A stretch of DNA of 36,872 nt from JAGXOF01 sp046545575. GTDB taxonomy: Bacteria; Chloroflexota; Dehalococcoidia; SZUA-161; SpSt-899. Below are positions 24,031 through 30,975 of the stretch, in pieces. The translations under genes were made by a program, and so were the position numbers. How positions within the stretch are numbered: position 1 is the first letter of the stretch; each line of letters starts with the position of its first letter. Location: positions 1 to 36,872 of the forward strand of contig JBKGZM010000016.1 of assembly GCA_046545575.1 (NCBI GenBank), read 5' to 3'. Below the pieces are notes generated by a model. That model had not been told where the DNA came from. It did no database searches and saw only the letters and a program-made list of their open reading frames with translations.

Positions 24031-24474
24031 TTATTTCATCTCCACTGTTGCTCCGGCTTCCTCCAGCTTCTGCTTGGCAGTGGTCGCTACCTCTTTGCTT
24101 ACCGCCTCGGCTACTGGTTTGGGAGCACCTTCTACCAGTTCTTTGGCTTCTTTTAGGCCCAGTGTAGTCACTTCACGGACTGCCCTTATCACGTTGATCT
24201 TGTTCTCACCGTAGCTTTGTAGGGTCACGGTGAACTCGGTCTGCTCTTCCTCTCCGCCTTCCTCTTCTGCAGGAGCAGCAGACGGCGCGGCGGGGGCAGC
24301 AGCGGCTGCTGGGGCAGCGGCACTAACCCCAAACTCCTCCTCCAATGCTTTCACTAGCTCTGAAAGCTCCAGCACGCTCATTTGCTTGATGGCCTCAATG
24401 AGTTGATCCTTCGTGAGCGACTGATTTCCCTTGGGAGCTGCGGTTTCGGTGGTGGCTTGTTCTTCTTCTGCCAT
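24031..24474 (-). CDS. rplL: 50S ribosomal protein L7/L12
   Basis: Stalk protein that recruits translation GTPases. Order: an unusual acidic extension of about 20 residues (EEEQATTETAAPKGN), the dimerisation domain (LTKDQLIEAIKQMSVLELSELVKALEEEFGV), an Ala/Pro-rich hinge, and the C-terminal factor-binding domain with KINVIRAVREVTTLGLKEAKELVEGAPK. At 147 aa it is longer than the usual 120-130 because of the extension and an acidic hinge end. It follows rplJ by one base and is the last gene of the operon; rpoB does not follow. Confidence 0.96.
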   Translation of the reverse strand: MAEEEQATTETAAPKGNQSLTKDQLIEAIKQMSVLELSELVKALEEEFGVSAAAPAAAAAPAAPSAAPAEEEGGEEEQTEFTVTLQSYGENKINVIRAVREVTTLGLKEAKELVEGAPKPVAEAVSKEVATTAKQKLEEAGATVEMK

Positions 24475-24475
24475 C

Positions 24476-25012
24476 TTAACCTCCTTGTTGTTCTAGTTGA
24501 TTTAGTCTACCCTGTAGTACCCTGGCAAGTCCCTGAATATTGCCATTCAATACTGTCAAGAGTTTGGCTATAGGAGACTGTGTAAGGCCTACGAATTTGG
24601 CTATCAGCTCATTCTTGGGAGGAAGGGTTGCTAACCCGGCCACTTCCTGTGGTGTGAGTATCCGGTTTTCCAGCATTCCTCCCTTTATGTCAAGCGGGGC
24701 CTCATCCATAGTCCGCTGATATTCAGATAAAGCCCTGGCGGGTTGAACGGGATCTTCATAACCGAACACCAGTGCTGTCGGGCCTGTAAATAACTCATAG
24801 ATATGTTCTTTGCCGCTTGAAGCGGCTGCTCGCTTTGCCAGCGTATTCTTTACTACCTGGTATTCCGCACCCTGCTCACGCAACTTCCTTCTGAGCGCTG
24901 TTATTTCTGATACCGTAAGCCCCCTGTAGTCAGTTGCTATCACAATGCTCGACCGACTGAGTTTATCGGTCATCTCATCCACTAACGCAGACTTCTTTTC
25001 CTTTTTAACCAT
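24476..25012 (-). CDS. rplJ: 50S ribosomal protein L10
   Basis: Anchors L7/L12 dimers to 23S rRNA at the stalk base. The 178 aa product has SSIVIATDYRGLTVSEITALRRKLREQGAEYQVVKNTLAKRA, GPTALVFGYEDPV, and a C-terminal helix for L12 binding. ATG at 25012 is chosen because AAAGGGG lies about six bases upstream. The longer frame to 25033 would run into the terminator hairpin of the leader and is rejected. Confidence 0.95.
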   Translation of the reverse strand: MVKKEKKSALVDEMTDKLSRSSIVIATDYRGLTVSEITALRRKLREQGAEYQVVKNTLAKRAAASSGKEHIYELFTGPTALVFGYEDPVQPARALSEYQRTMDEAPLDIKGGMLENRILTPQEVAGLATLPPKNELIAKFVGLTQSPIAKLLTVLNGNIQGLARVLQGRLNQLEQQGG

Positions 25013-25032
25013 CTTTATCCCCTTTCCAAGCA

Positions 25033-25190
25033 AAAACCCCTTGCCTTACCAAGGGGTTTTCCATGACTGCCATCATGAGCTAACCAACCTCGGTGGGCAA
25101 GCATTAAGCCTTGCGGCACCCACTGTCTTCGGTCTTAACCGATTCTGATAATTCGGTTTTATGTCGGCCGATAGACCGCTTTTGCGTTTT
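25033..25190 (-). ncRNA. rplJ (L10) mRNA leader with attenuator hairpin
   Basis: The gap between rplA and rplJ has the form of a ribosomal-protein L10 leader. On the minus strand a stem-rich region (GTGGGTGCCGC...GCTTGCCCACC) is followed by AAAACCCCTTG-gtaagg-CAAGGGGTTTTT. The latter is an 11-bp terminator-type hairpin (25033-25060) ending 20 nt before the start codon. In other bacteria L10 or the L10-L12 complex binds such a leader to regulate its own operon; binding here is inferred. Confidence 0.65.
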
Positions 25191-25196
25191 TTCTTT

Positions 25197-25910
25197 TTAC
25201 ACTCCTATATAAGTCATTAACGCCTTGACGTCCAGCTTTATACCAGGTCCCATTGAGGTCGTCAATGCCGCTCCCCTGATAAACTGTCCCTTAGCTCCGC
25301 TTGGTCGTGCATCTGCAATGGCTTCAGTGACCGATGACAGATTTTGCAGGAGCTTGTCTTCGGAGAAGCTTATTTTGCCAATTGGCATATGAATGAGCCC
25401 GGTACGGTCCAGTTTAAACTCAATCTTCCCTTTCCGCACCTCATCAATAGCTTGAGGCAAGTCCTCGGGCTTGACCACAGTTCCCGACTTTGGATTGGGC
25501 ATGAGCCCTCGCCGCCCCAGGATCTTGCCCAGCTTTCCTATTTTGGGCATCATATCAGGGGTTGCAAGAGCCTTATCAAACTCCAGCCACCCTTCCTCGA
25601 TTTGCTTGATCAGCTCATCGCCGCCGACATAGTCCGCTCCGGCGTCCTTTGCAGCCTTCTCAGCTTCACCCTGGGCGAACACCAGGACACGCACCGTCTT
25701 TCCCAAGCCGCTGGGCAAAGAAGCTGTGCCCCGGACTTGCTGGTCGGCATGGCGAGGATCAACTCCCAGGCGGAAGTGTAGTTCGACACTCTCATCGAAG
25801 TTTGCGAAGGACGTTTGCTTGGCTAAGTCAACAGCTTCCTTTGGCTCGTATAACCTGGTTCGATCGATAAGCTTGGCTTTTTCTTCGTATTTCTTACCGT
25901 GTTTTGCCAT
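25197..25910 (-). CDS. rplA: 50S ribosomal protein L1
   Basis: Mobile L1-stalk protein and, in many bacteria, translational repressor of rplKA. The 237 aa sequence has the typical start MAKHGKKYEEKAKLIDRTRLYEPKEAVDLAK, the VELHFRLGVDPRHADQQVRGTASLPSGLGK block and LGKILGRRGLMPNPKSGTV. It follows rplK by one base. Confidence 0.98.
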   Translation of the reverse strand: MAKHGKKYEEKAKLIDRTRLYEPKEAVDLAKQTSFANFDESVELHFRLGVDPRHADQQVRGTASLPSGLGKTVRVLVFAQGEAEKAAKDAGADYVGGDELIKQIEEGWLEFDKALATPDMMPKIGKLGKILGRRGLMPNPKSGTVVKPEDLPQAIDEVRKGKIEFKLDRTGLIHMPIGKISFSEDKLLQNLSSVTEAIADARPSGAKGQFIRGAALTTSMGPGIKLDVKALMTYIGV

Positions 25911-25911
25911 C

Positions 25912-26349
25912 CTACTCCGCCCCTTCAGTTACTTTAATCCCCATGCTCTTTGCGGTTCCCTCTACTATTCGTATTGCGCTTTCCACTCCGTTGGCGTTGA
26001 ACTCTTTCATCTTCATCTCGGCGATTTCCTTGATCTTGTCACTGGGGATATTTGCAACGGATTTAACCTGGTCATCGCTCCCCTTTTCGATTCCTGCAGC
26101 CTTTTTCAACAGATCACTTACCGGAGGAGCCTTTGTGACGAATGTAAATGATCTATCCTGATATATAGTTATTTCAGCTGGTATGATTGAACCGCTCTGG
26201 GTAGAAGTACGCTCATTGAATTCCTTGCAGAAGGCCATAATGTTTACCCCGTGTTGCCCTAATACGGGACCCACGGGCGGAGCGGGTGTTGCCTCGCCAG
26301 CCGGGAGCTGGATTTTCAGCACGGTTTTTACTTTCTTTTTCTTTGCCAT
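25912..26349 (-). CDS. rplK: 50S ribosomal protein L11
   Basis: L11 forms the GTPase-associated centre with 23S rRNA. The 145 aa protein has the proline-rich switch QLPAGEATPAPPVGPVLGQHGVNIMAFCKEFN and the C-terminal rRNA-binding KSMGIKV end. It follows nusG by two bases. Confidence 0.98.
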   Translation of the reverse strand: MAKKKKVKTVLKIQLPAGEATPAPPVGPVLGQHGVNIMAFCKEFNERTSTQSGSIIPAEITIYQDRSFTFVTKAPPVSDLLKKAAGIEKGSDDQVKSVANIPSDKIKEIAEMKMKEFNANGVESAIRIVEGTAKSMGIKVTEGAE

Positions 26350-26351
26350 TA

Positions 26352-26885
26352 TTACATCACCTGCACTTGTGATAGATCGAGTTCCATAGGTGTCTCACGA
26401 CCAAAAAAGGAGACCATGAGCCTCACTTTTCCCTTTTCAATGTTTACCTCATCGACGGTGCCGATAAAATCGGCAAACGGACCATCGATTATACGGACGT
26501 TATCTCCCTTTGAAAAGCTTGCCTTAACCCTAGGGCTGGGAGCATTCATCCTGTCCATTATATGCTGCACTTCTTGTTCATCTAATGGTATTGGCTGGCC
26601 TCCGGAGGCTACAAAGCCAGTGACTCCGGGGGTGTTTCGTACGACGCCCCAACTATCCTCGCTCAGCTCCATCTGAACCAGGATATAGCCGGGGAACATC
26701 TTTCTCGTGGTGGTACGCCGTTGCCCTCCTCTGATCTCAACTTCATCCTCGGTAGGTACCAAAACCTGAAAAATCTTATCTCCCACATCCATCGTCTCAA
26801 TCCGGTGCTCTAAATTGGTTTTGGCACGTTCCTCATACCCCGAATAAGTATGGACTACGTACCAGTTCTTCCCGTTACTTTTCAT
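26352..26885 (-). CDS. nusG: Transcription termination/antitermination protein NusG
   Basis: Processivity factor bound to RNA polymerase, linking it to ribosomes or Rho. The N-terminal NGN domain starts NWYVVHTYSGYEERAKTNLEHRIE and includes MFPGYILVQMELSEDSWGVVRNTPGVTGFV. The C-terminal KOW domain has FSKGDNVRIIDGPFADFIGTVDEVN. 177 aa is standard. A GTG directly precedes the ATG; the GAGAGGGTG sequence serves as ribosome site. The gene follows secE by seven bases. Confidence 0.97.
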   Translation of the reverse strand: MKSNGKNWYVVHTYSGYEERAKTNLEHRIETMDVGDKIFQVLVPTEDEVEIRGGQRRTTTRKMFPGYILVQMELSEDSWGVVRNTPGVTGFVASGGQPIPLDEQEVQHIMDRMNAPSPRVKASFSKGDNVRIIDGPFADFIGTVDEVNIEKGKVRLMVSFFGRETPMELDLSQVQVM

Positions 26886-26892
26886 CACCCTC

Positions 26893-27096
26893 TCACTCTA
26901 TCAGCACAGCATCTATAAGTTTGGAAAAGCCATAATCAATGAACCCTAAGATGAGCGCGACAGCTATTGTTATCACCAGTACGATCAACGTAAGGCGAGC
27001 GGCTTCGTCTCTTGAGGGCCAGGAGACTTTCCTGAGCTCAGTGATGACGTTCCTGATTCTCTGGAACCTTCGTTTTCCCTCACCCCTTGGCGACAC
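26893..27096 (-). CDS. secE: Preprotein translocase subunit SecE
   Basis: Small essential clamp of the SecYEG channel. 67 aa with a basic amphipathic N-terminal helix (FQRIRNVITELRKVSWPSRDEAARLT, the conserved SecE signature) and one membrane helix (LIVLVITIAVALILGFIDYGF). A GTG start is the only usable codon in frame; GGAGG lies 14 bases upstream, a long spacing. Placed between rpmG and nusG as in most bacteria. Confidence 0.95.
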   Translation of the reverse strand: MSPRGEGKRRFQRIRNVITELRKVSWPSRDEAARLTLIVLVITIAVALILGFIDYGFSKLIDAVLIE

Positions 27097-27123
27097 AGTC
27101 TGTGAGTTTACCTCCTGCTTTCT

Positions 27124-27294
27124 TTACTTGACTTCGCGGTGTTTCGTATGTGTCCGGCAACGAGGACAGTATTTTCTGAGCTCGATCCTCCCGGAATCAT
27201 TCCTCTTGTTCTTTGTGGTTGTATAGGTTCTTTCCTTGCACTCAGTACAACCTAACTGTATGACGACTCGCGTCTCTCCTTTAGCTCTTGCCAT
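27124..27294 (-). CDS. rpmG: 50S ribosomal protein L33
   Basis: 56 aa protein reading MARAKGETRVVIQLGC, then TECKERTYTTTKNKRNDSG and ELRKYCPRCRTHTKHREVK. The two CxxC pairs (LGCTEC and YCPRC) give the zinc-binding form. GGAAG sits seven to eight bases before the ATG. It lies 19 nt after tuf and 27 nt before secE, the normal tuf-rpmG-secE-nusG position. It is easily missed because of its length. Confidence 0.96.
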   Translation of the reverse strand: MARAKGETRVVIQLGCTECKERTYTTTKNKRNDSGRIELRKYCPRCRTHTKHREVK

Positions 27295-27313
27295 TTCAAT
27301 ACTTCCGAACTAG

Positions 27314-28516
27314 TTATTCAACTATCTTGGTGATCGCTCCGGCGCCGACGGTCTTGCCGCCCTCTCTAATGGCGAACCGTAGCCCTTCCTCCATCGCCAC
27401 AGGAGTTATAAGCTTTACCCTCATTTGTACGTTATCTCCGGGCAAAGCCATCTCTACACCGCTCGGCAGCGAGAGTTCTCCTGTTATGTCGATTGTCTTG
27501 ATATAGAACTGCGGCTTATAGCCGGGGAAGAAGGGAGTATGTCGGCCTCCTTCGTCTTTGGTCAATACATAAACCTCGGCGTCAAAGGTGGTATGTGGAG
27601 TAATGGAGCCTGGTTTCGCCAGCACCATTCCTCGCTCAATCTCATCCCGCTCTATCCCCCGCAACAGGCATCCTACAGCATCACCAGGGTACCCTTCCTC
27701 GAGAGATTTGTGGAACATTTCCACCCCGGTCACCACGGTCTTTCTGGTTTCACCCAGTCCTACTATCTCCACTTCCTCGCCGACCTTTATCTTACCCCTC
27801 TCGATCCTTCCAGTTACTACGGTGCCACGGCCCTTGATGCTGAAGACATCCTCAACCGGCATCAGGAATGGCTTGTCTGAAGGACGTTCTGCAACTGGAA
27901 TATAGTCGTCAACAGCATCCATTAGCTGCAAGATGGGGCCACACCACTGACATTCCCTCTTGCCGCAACCACACTCCAGTGCCTTTAGTGCACTGAGACG
28001 AATTATGGGTATCTCCTCCCCTGGGAAGTTATAGCTGGGAAGTATCTCCTCCCTCAGCTCCATCTCGGTTACTTCCAGTAGATCGGGATCATCAACCATA
28101 TCAACCTTGTTAAGGGCAACTACCAAACTCGGGACCTCGACCTGATAGGCAAGGAGCAGGTGCTCCCGTGTCTGAGGCATCACCCCATCGTCAGCGGCCA
28201 CGACCAGTATAGCCCCATCCATCTGAGCCGCGCCTGTGATCATGTTCTTGATATAGTCAGCATGGCCAGGGCAATCCACATGAGCATAGTGGCGCTTTTC
28301 CGTTTCATACTCGATGTGCTGTATGGCAATTGTCAACCCTCTGGCTTTTTCTTCAGGGGCATTATCGATAGATTCGAACGTTCGGTACTGCGTTGTCCCT
28401 GCACTCGATAGAACTCTAGTTATAGCAGCTGTGAGAGTTGTCTTGCCGTGATCGACATGGCCGATGGTGCCCACATTCACATGTGGCTTCGTGCGCTGGT
28501 AAACTTGTTTGCTCAT
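27314..28516 (-). CDS. tuf: Elongation factor Tu
   Basis: GTPase that delivers aminoacyl-tRNA to the ribosome. 400 aa with G1 GHVDHGKT (19-26), G3 DCPGH (81-85), G4 NKVD (136-139) and G5 SALK. The switch I region reads RGLTIAIQHIEYET, differing from the usual RGITINTAHVEYET. Between G5 and ILQLMDAVDDYIP is a short insertion with four cysteines (C182, C184, C189, C192) that could bind zinc. It is preceded by three tRNA genes and followed by rpmG, secE and nusG, presumably in one transcript. Confidence 0.98.
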   Translation of the reverse strand: MSKQVYQRTKPHVNVGTIGHVDHGKTTLTAAITRVLSSAGTTQYRTFESIDNAPEEKARGLTIAIQHIEYETEKRHYAHVDCPGHADYIKNMITGAAQMDGAILVVAADDGVMPQTREHLLLAYQVEVPSLVVALNKVDMVDDPDLLEVTEMELREEILPSYNFPGEEIPIIRLSALKALECGCGKRECQWCGPILQLMDAVDDYIPVAERPSDKPFLMPVEDVFSIKGRGTVVTGRIERGKIKVGEEVEIVGLGETRKTVVTGVEMFHKSLEEGYPGDAVGCLLRGIERDEIERGMVLAKPGSITPHTTFDAEVYVLTKDEGGRHTPFFPGYKPQFYIKTIDITGELSLPSGVEMALPGDNVQMRVKLITPVAMEEGLRFAIREGGKTVGAGAITKIVE

Positions 28517-28551
28517 CTCAGGACCCCTCCTTAATATTTTTAAATTAATAT

Positions 28552-28626
28552 GGAGCCCACAGCCAGACTTGAACTGGCGACCTCGCCCTTACCAAGGGCG
28601 TGCTCTACCACTGAGCTATGTGGGCA
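28552..28626 (-). tRNA. tRNA-Thr (anticodon GGT)
   Basis: Read on the minus strand: acceptor GCCCACA pairs with TGTGGGC, D-arm TAGCTCAGTGGTAGAGCA, anticodon stem CGCCC/GGGCG with loop TTGGTAA (anticodon GGT), and T-loop TTCAAGT. CCA is encoded. It is the last tRNA before tuf. Confidence 0.95.
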
Positions 28627-28629
28627 TAT

Positions 28630-28711
28630 GGCGGGGGTAGGATTCGAACCTACGAAGCCTTCCGGCGGCAGATTTACAGTCTGCTGGTATTAGCCACTCA
28701 CCCACCCCGCC
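28630..28711 (-). tRNA. tRNA-Tyr (anticodon GTA)
   Basis: Minus-strand class II tRNA, 82 nt: acceptor GGCGGGG/CCCCGCC, anticodon stem GCAGA/TCTGC with loop CTGTAAA (anticodon GTA), a long variable arm as required for bacterial Tyr tRNA, T-loop TTCGAAT, discriminator A. CCA is not encoded. Confidence 0.95.
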
Positions 28712-28713
28712 GT

Positions 28714-28786
28714 AGCCCGAGAGGGGATTCGAACCCACTACCCTGCCGATTACAAGTCGGCTGCGCTACCGTTGCGCTACTCGGGC
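28714..28786 (-). tRNA. tRNA-Thr (anticodon TGT)
   Basis: Minus-strand tRNA: acceptor GCCCGAG/CTCGGGC, anticodon stem GCCGA/TCGGC with loop CTTGTAA (anticodon TGT), T-loop TTCGAAT, discriminator T. CCA is not encoded. First gene of the tRNA-tuf transcript. Confidence 0.94.
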
Positions 28787-28812
28787 GCATATACATGCTC
28801 TACAGAAATATT

Positions 28813-28841
28813 AGTATAAACTGAGCTTGCCGCAAAGTCAA
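28813..28841 (-). promoter_or_regulatory. Promoter of the tRNA-tuf-ribosomal operon
   Basis: Minus-strand TTGACT (28836-28841), 17-nt spacer, TATACT (28813-28818), 26 nt before the first tRNA. Near-consensus, fitting a highly expressed stable-RNA promoter. Confidence 0.75.
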
Positions 28842-28856
28842 CCATATACCAGCTAA

Positions 28857-28945
28857 TAGCTCATGGCTTATGGCTGATTAGTGCTTAAACATTACTGACA
28901 AACATAGTTCAGGGCGAAAAACCATCAGCAAGAAGCTATGAGCTA
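28857..28945. repeat. Imperfect inverted repeat upstream of the tRNA-tuf promoter
   Basis: Arms 28857-28878 and 28924-28945 (22 nt each) match at 19 of 22 positions when one is reverse-complemented, with 45 nt between. The AGCTATGAGCTATCAGC style looks like a dispersed intergenic repeat rather than a terminator. The region 28842-28977 otherwise contains no gene. Confidence 0.5.
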
Positions 28946-28977
28946 TCAGCCAACAGATATTCCCTTGAATTTAATCT

Positions 28978-29184
28978 TTATATGTACTTTTCCAGCCTCT
29001 GTATCTTTTTGGTGGCCCATACGATGAACCCGATGGCGTATAAGCTCAGCATGAAGAATGAGAGAATTATAATCTGAAAGCCTATATCGGGTTGGTTGAG
29101 CCACACCAGATAACCCACAAGCACGCCGCCAATAACCGGATTAATGACAGCCAGTATGAAGCCTACTATTGCCAATATGCCCAT
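28978..29184 (-). CDS. Small two-helix membrane protein, unknown
   Basis: 68 aa predicted inner-membrane protein with two hydrophobic helices (about residues 4-28 and 34-56) and a basic C-terminus (ATKKIQRLEKYI), which suggests both ends or at least the tail face the cytoplasm. AAAGGGG precedes the ATG at suitable spacing, supporting a real gene. No family is recognised, and neighbours give no clue. Confidence 0.55.
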   Translation of the reverse strand: MGILAIVGFILAVINPVIGGVLVGYLVWLNQPDIGFQIIILSFFMLSLYAIGFIVWATKKIQRLEKYI

Positions 29185-29300
29185 GTTTACCCCTTTAAGG
29201 GAAATTCCCTACGTTATTCTACCATCTCTCAGAACAAGCAGCCAATAGTTATTCATCTTGTGAGACGGCTCAAGAGAGCTACCTCTCACTGGGCCAGGTG

Positions 29301-30071
29301 CTATTTCCCCGTGAATTCGGGTTTTCGGTTTTCTAAATAGGCGTTAATGCCTTCTTTGCAGTCCCTTGTGCGATAGGTCTCGGAGTATAGTTGCGAGGAG
29401 AGGCGCAAGGCCTCCTTCGTTTCCAGATCAAAGGCGTTTTGAATGGCTTGCTTTGCGTATCCAATAGCTGCTGGGCCGTTTGCAAGCTTTTCAGCCAGTT
29501 TGAGGGCTTCATCCATCAGGTTTTCTGCCGGCACCACGGAATTAACCAGACCTACTCTCTGGGCCTCGGCAGCGTCGATAGTGCGCCCCGTATAAATTAG
29601 TTCTTTTGCTTTCCCCGTGCCGATGAGACGTGGCAACCGGACAGTTGCGCCGTAACCCGGGATAATGCCTATTTTCACTTCCGGCTGGCCGAACCTGGCT
29701 GACTCGCTTGCGATTCGAATGTCACAGGCAAGGGCCAGTTCGCATCCTCCTCCCAGTGCCCAACCGTTGACTGCGGCGATAACCGGTATCGCCATTGTCT
29801 CAATGAAGAGGAATATATCGCTGCCTTGACTGGATGCCTGATAGGCGTCATCGGGCTGATAGTCCTTCATAGGAGCTATATCGGCACCGGCCACAAAGGC
29901 CTCTCCGGCGCCGGTGATCACGGCCGCGCGAATATCCTCATTTGAATCGACGTCTTTTAAAACCCCGTAAAAATCATTGCGGACCTCTTCATTCAGAGCA
30001 TTTCGCTTTTCCGGTCGATTGATGGTAATCAGGGCCACCTGCCCCTTGATTTCAAATGTGACCTTACTCAC
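29301..30071 (-). CDS. Enoyl-CoA hydratase/isomerase family protein (crotonase)
   Basis: Hydrates trans-2-enoyl-CoA to 3-hydroxyacyl-CoA or performs a related crotonase reaction. From the chosen GTG it is 256 aa: VALITINRPEKRNALNEE at the N-terminus, AGADIAPM (oxyanion-hole strand), and VNGWALGGGCELALACDIRIAS with the second oxyanion glycine. The following QPEVKIGIIPGYGATVRLPRLIG carries a candidate catalytic Glu (PEVKIG); the first catalytic Glu position is not clear. GTG 30071 has GAGGGGGG at five bases and overlaps the preceding dehydrogenase stop by eight bases; a longer frame from 30128 is unlikely. Confidence 0.92.
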   Translation of the reverse strand: MSKVTFEIKGQVALITINRPEKRNALNEEVRNDFYGVLKDVDSNEDIRAAVITGAGEAFVAGADIAPMKDYQPDDAYQASSQGSDIFLFIETMAIPVIAAVNGWALGGGCELALACDIRIASESARFGQPEVKIGIIPGYGATVRLPRLIGTGKAKELIYTGRTIDAAEAQRVGLVNSVVPAENLMDEALKLAEKLANGPAAIGYAKQAIQNAFDLETKEALRLSSQLYSETYRTRDCKEGINAYLENRKPEFTGK

Positions 30072-30933
30072 GCTTTCCCCCCTCGGTTTCGGAGTAATCG
30101 TAGAAGCCCTTTTTGGTCTTCCTGCCAAGATGTCCCGCCGCTACCATTCTCCTGAGGATAGTGGGTGGGTAGTGCTCCGGGCTTCTTGTCTCATTGTAGA
30201 TCCCCTCCCGGGCGTGCAGCACGACGTCCAGTCCCACCATGTCCATCAGCTCAAAGGGGCCCATGGGATGCCCCAGTCCGAGTCGCATCGCCTTATCGAT
30301 ATCCTCCACGCTGGCGGTGCCCTGTTCGAGGAGTTTCAGCGCTTCCAGAAACGCCATCCCGTTAATCCGGTTGACGATAAATCCGGCAATGTCGCTGTTT
30401 ACCAGCACAGGCTCTTTCCCGAGAGTTCGCGCAAATTCCATGGCTGAGGACACAGTCTCTTCCGATGTGCACAATCCCTTAACCACTTCAACGAGATTCA
30501 TTCGGTGGACCGGATTGAAGAAATGGATGCCGATTACCCTTTCAGGTGAACCTATCCCTGCAGCGATATCGGTAATGGGGATCGATGAGGTGTTGGTCGC
30601 CAGTATGGTATCCGGCGAGCAGATGGACTCGAGTTCTTTAAGCACCTTCTGTTTTGCTGATTTGTCTTCGTAGATGGCCTCTATTACGAACCGGGCACCG
30701 CGGCCCGGGTCAAGTGAACTGGCTGTTTTTATCCTCGCCAGTACCTGGTCCTTAGGTTCGCGGAGGCTTTGCTTTTCCTCAAGTTTGCCAAGAGACCATT
30801 CAATGTTCTCCATCGCCTTCCGTAACATGCCCTCGTCCACGTCAGTGACCGTGACTTCGTAGCCTGACTGGGCGCATGCCTGCACGATGCCGCTCCCCAT
30901 GGCCCCCGATCCTACGACTAAAACCTTTGTCAT
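30064..30933 (-). CDS. 3-hydroxyacyl-CoA (3-hydroxybutyryl-CoA) dehydrogenase
   Basis: Oxidises or reduces 3-hydroxyacyl-CoA with NAD. The 289 aa protein has the Rossmann GSGAMG (8-13), NTSSIPITDIA and IGIHFFNPVHRMNLVEVVKG, which contains the catalytic His. The C-terminal domain has GFIVNRINGMAFLEALKLLEQG and ends HLGRKTKKGFYDY. GGAGG precedes the ATG. It sits between the carboxyltransferase and the enoyl-CoA hydratase in one apparent operon, giving two successive steps of beta-oxidation or of butyryl-CoA synthesis. Confidence 0.95.
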   Translation of the reverse strand: MTKVLVVGSGAMGSGIVQACAQSGYEVTVTDVDEGMLRKAMENIEWSLGKLEEKQSLREPKDQVLARIKTASSLDPGRGARFVIEAIYEDKSAKQKVLKELESICSPDTILATNTSSIPITDIAAGIGSPERVIGIHFFNPVHRMNLVEVVKGLCTSEETVSSAMEFARTLGKEPVLVNSDIAGFIVNRINGMAFLEALKLLEQGTASVEDIDKAMRLGLGHPMGPFELMDMVGLDVVLHAREGIYNETRSPEHYPPTILRRMVAAGHLGRKTKKGFYDYSETEGGKRE

Positions 30934-30975
30934 TGTCGCCTCCTTAATTGTGTGCGTCCTTTTTTGCCTCTCAAG

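Noticed and set aside
25013..25033. Longer start for rplJ at 25033
   Set aside because: It would begin inside the attenuator hairpin and ignore the well-placed ribosome site before ATG 25012.
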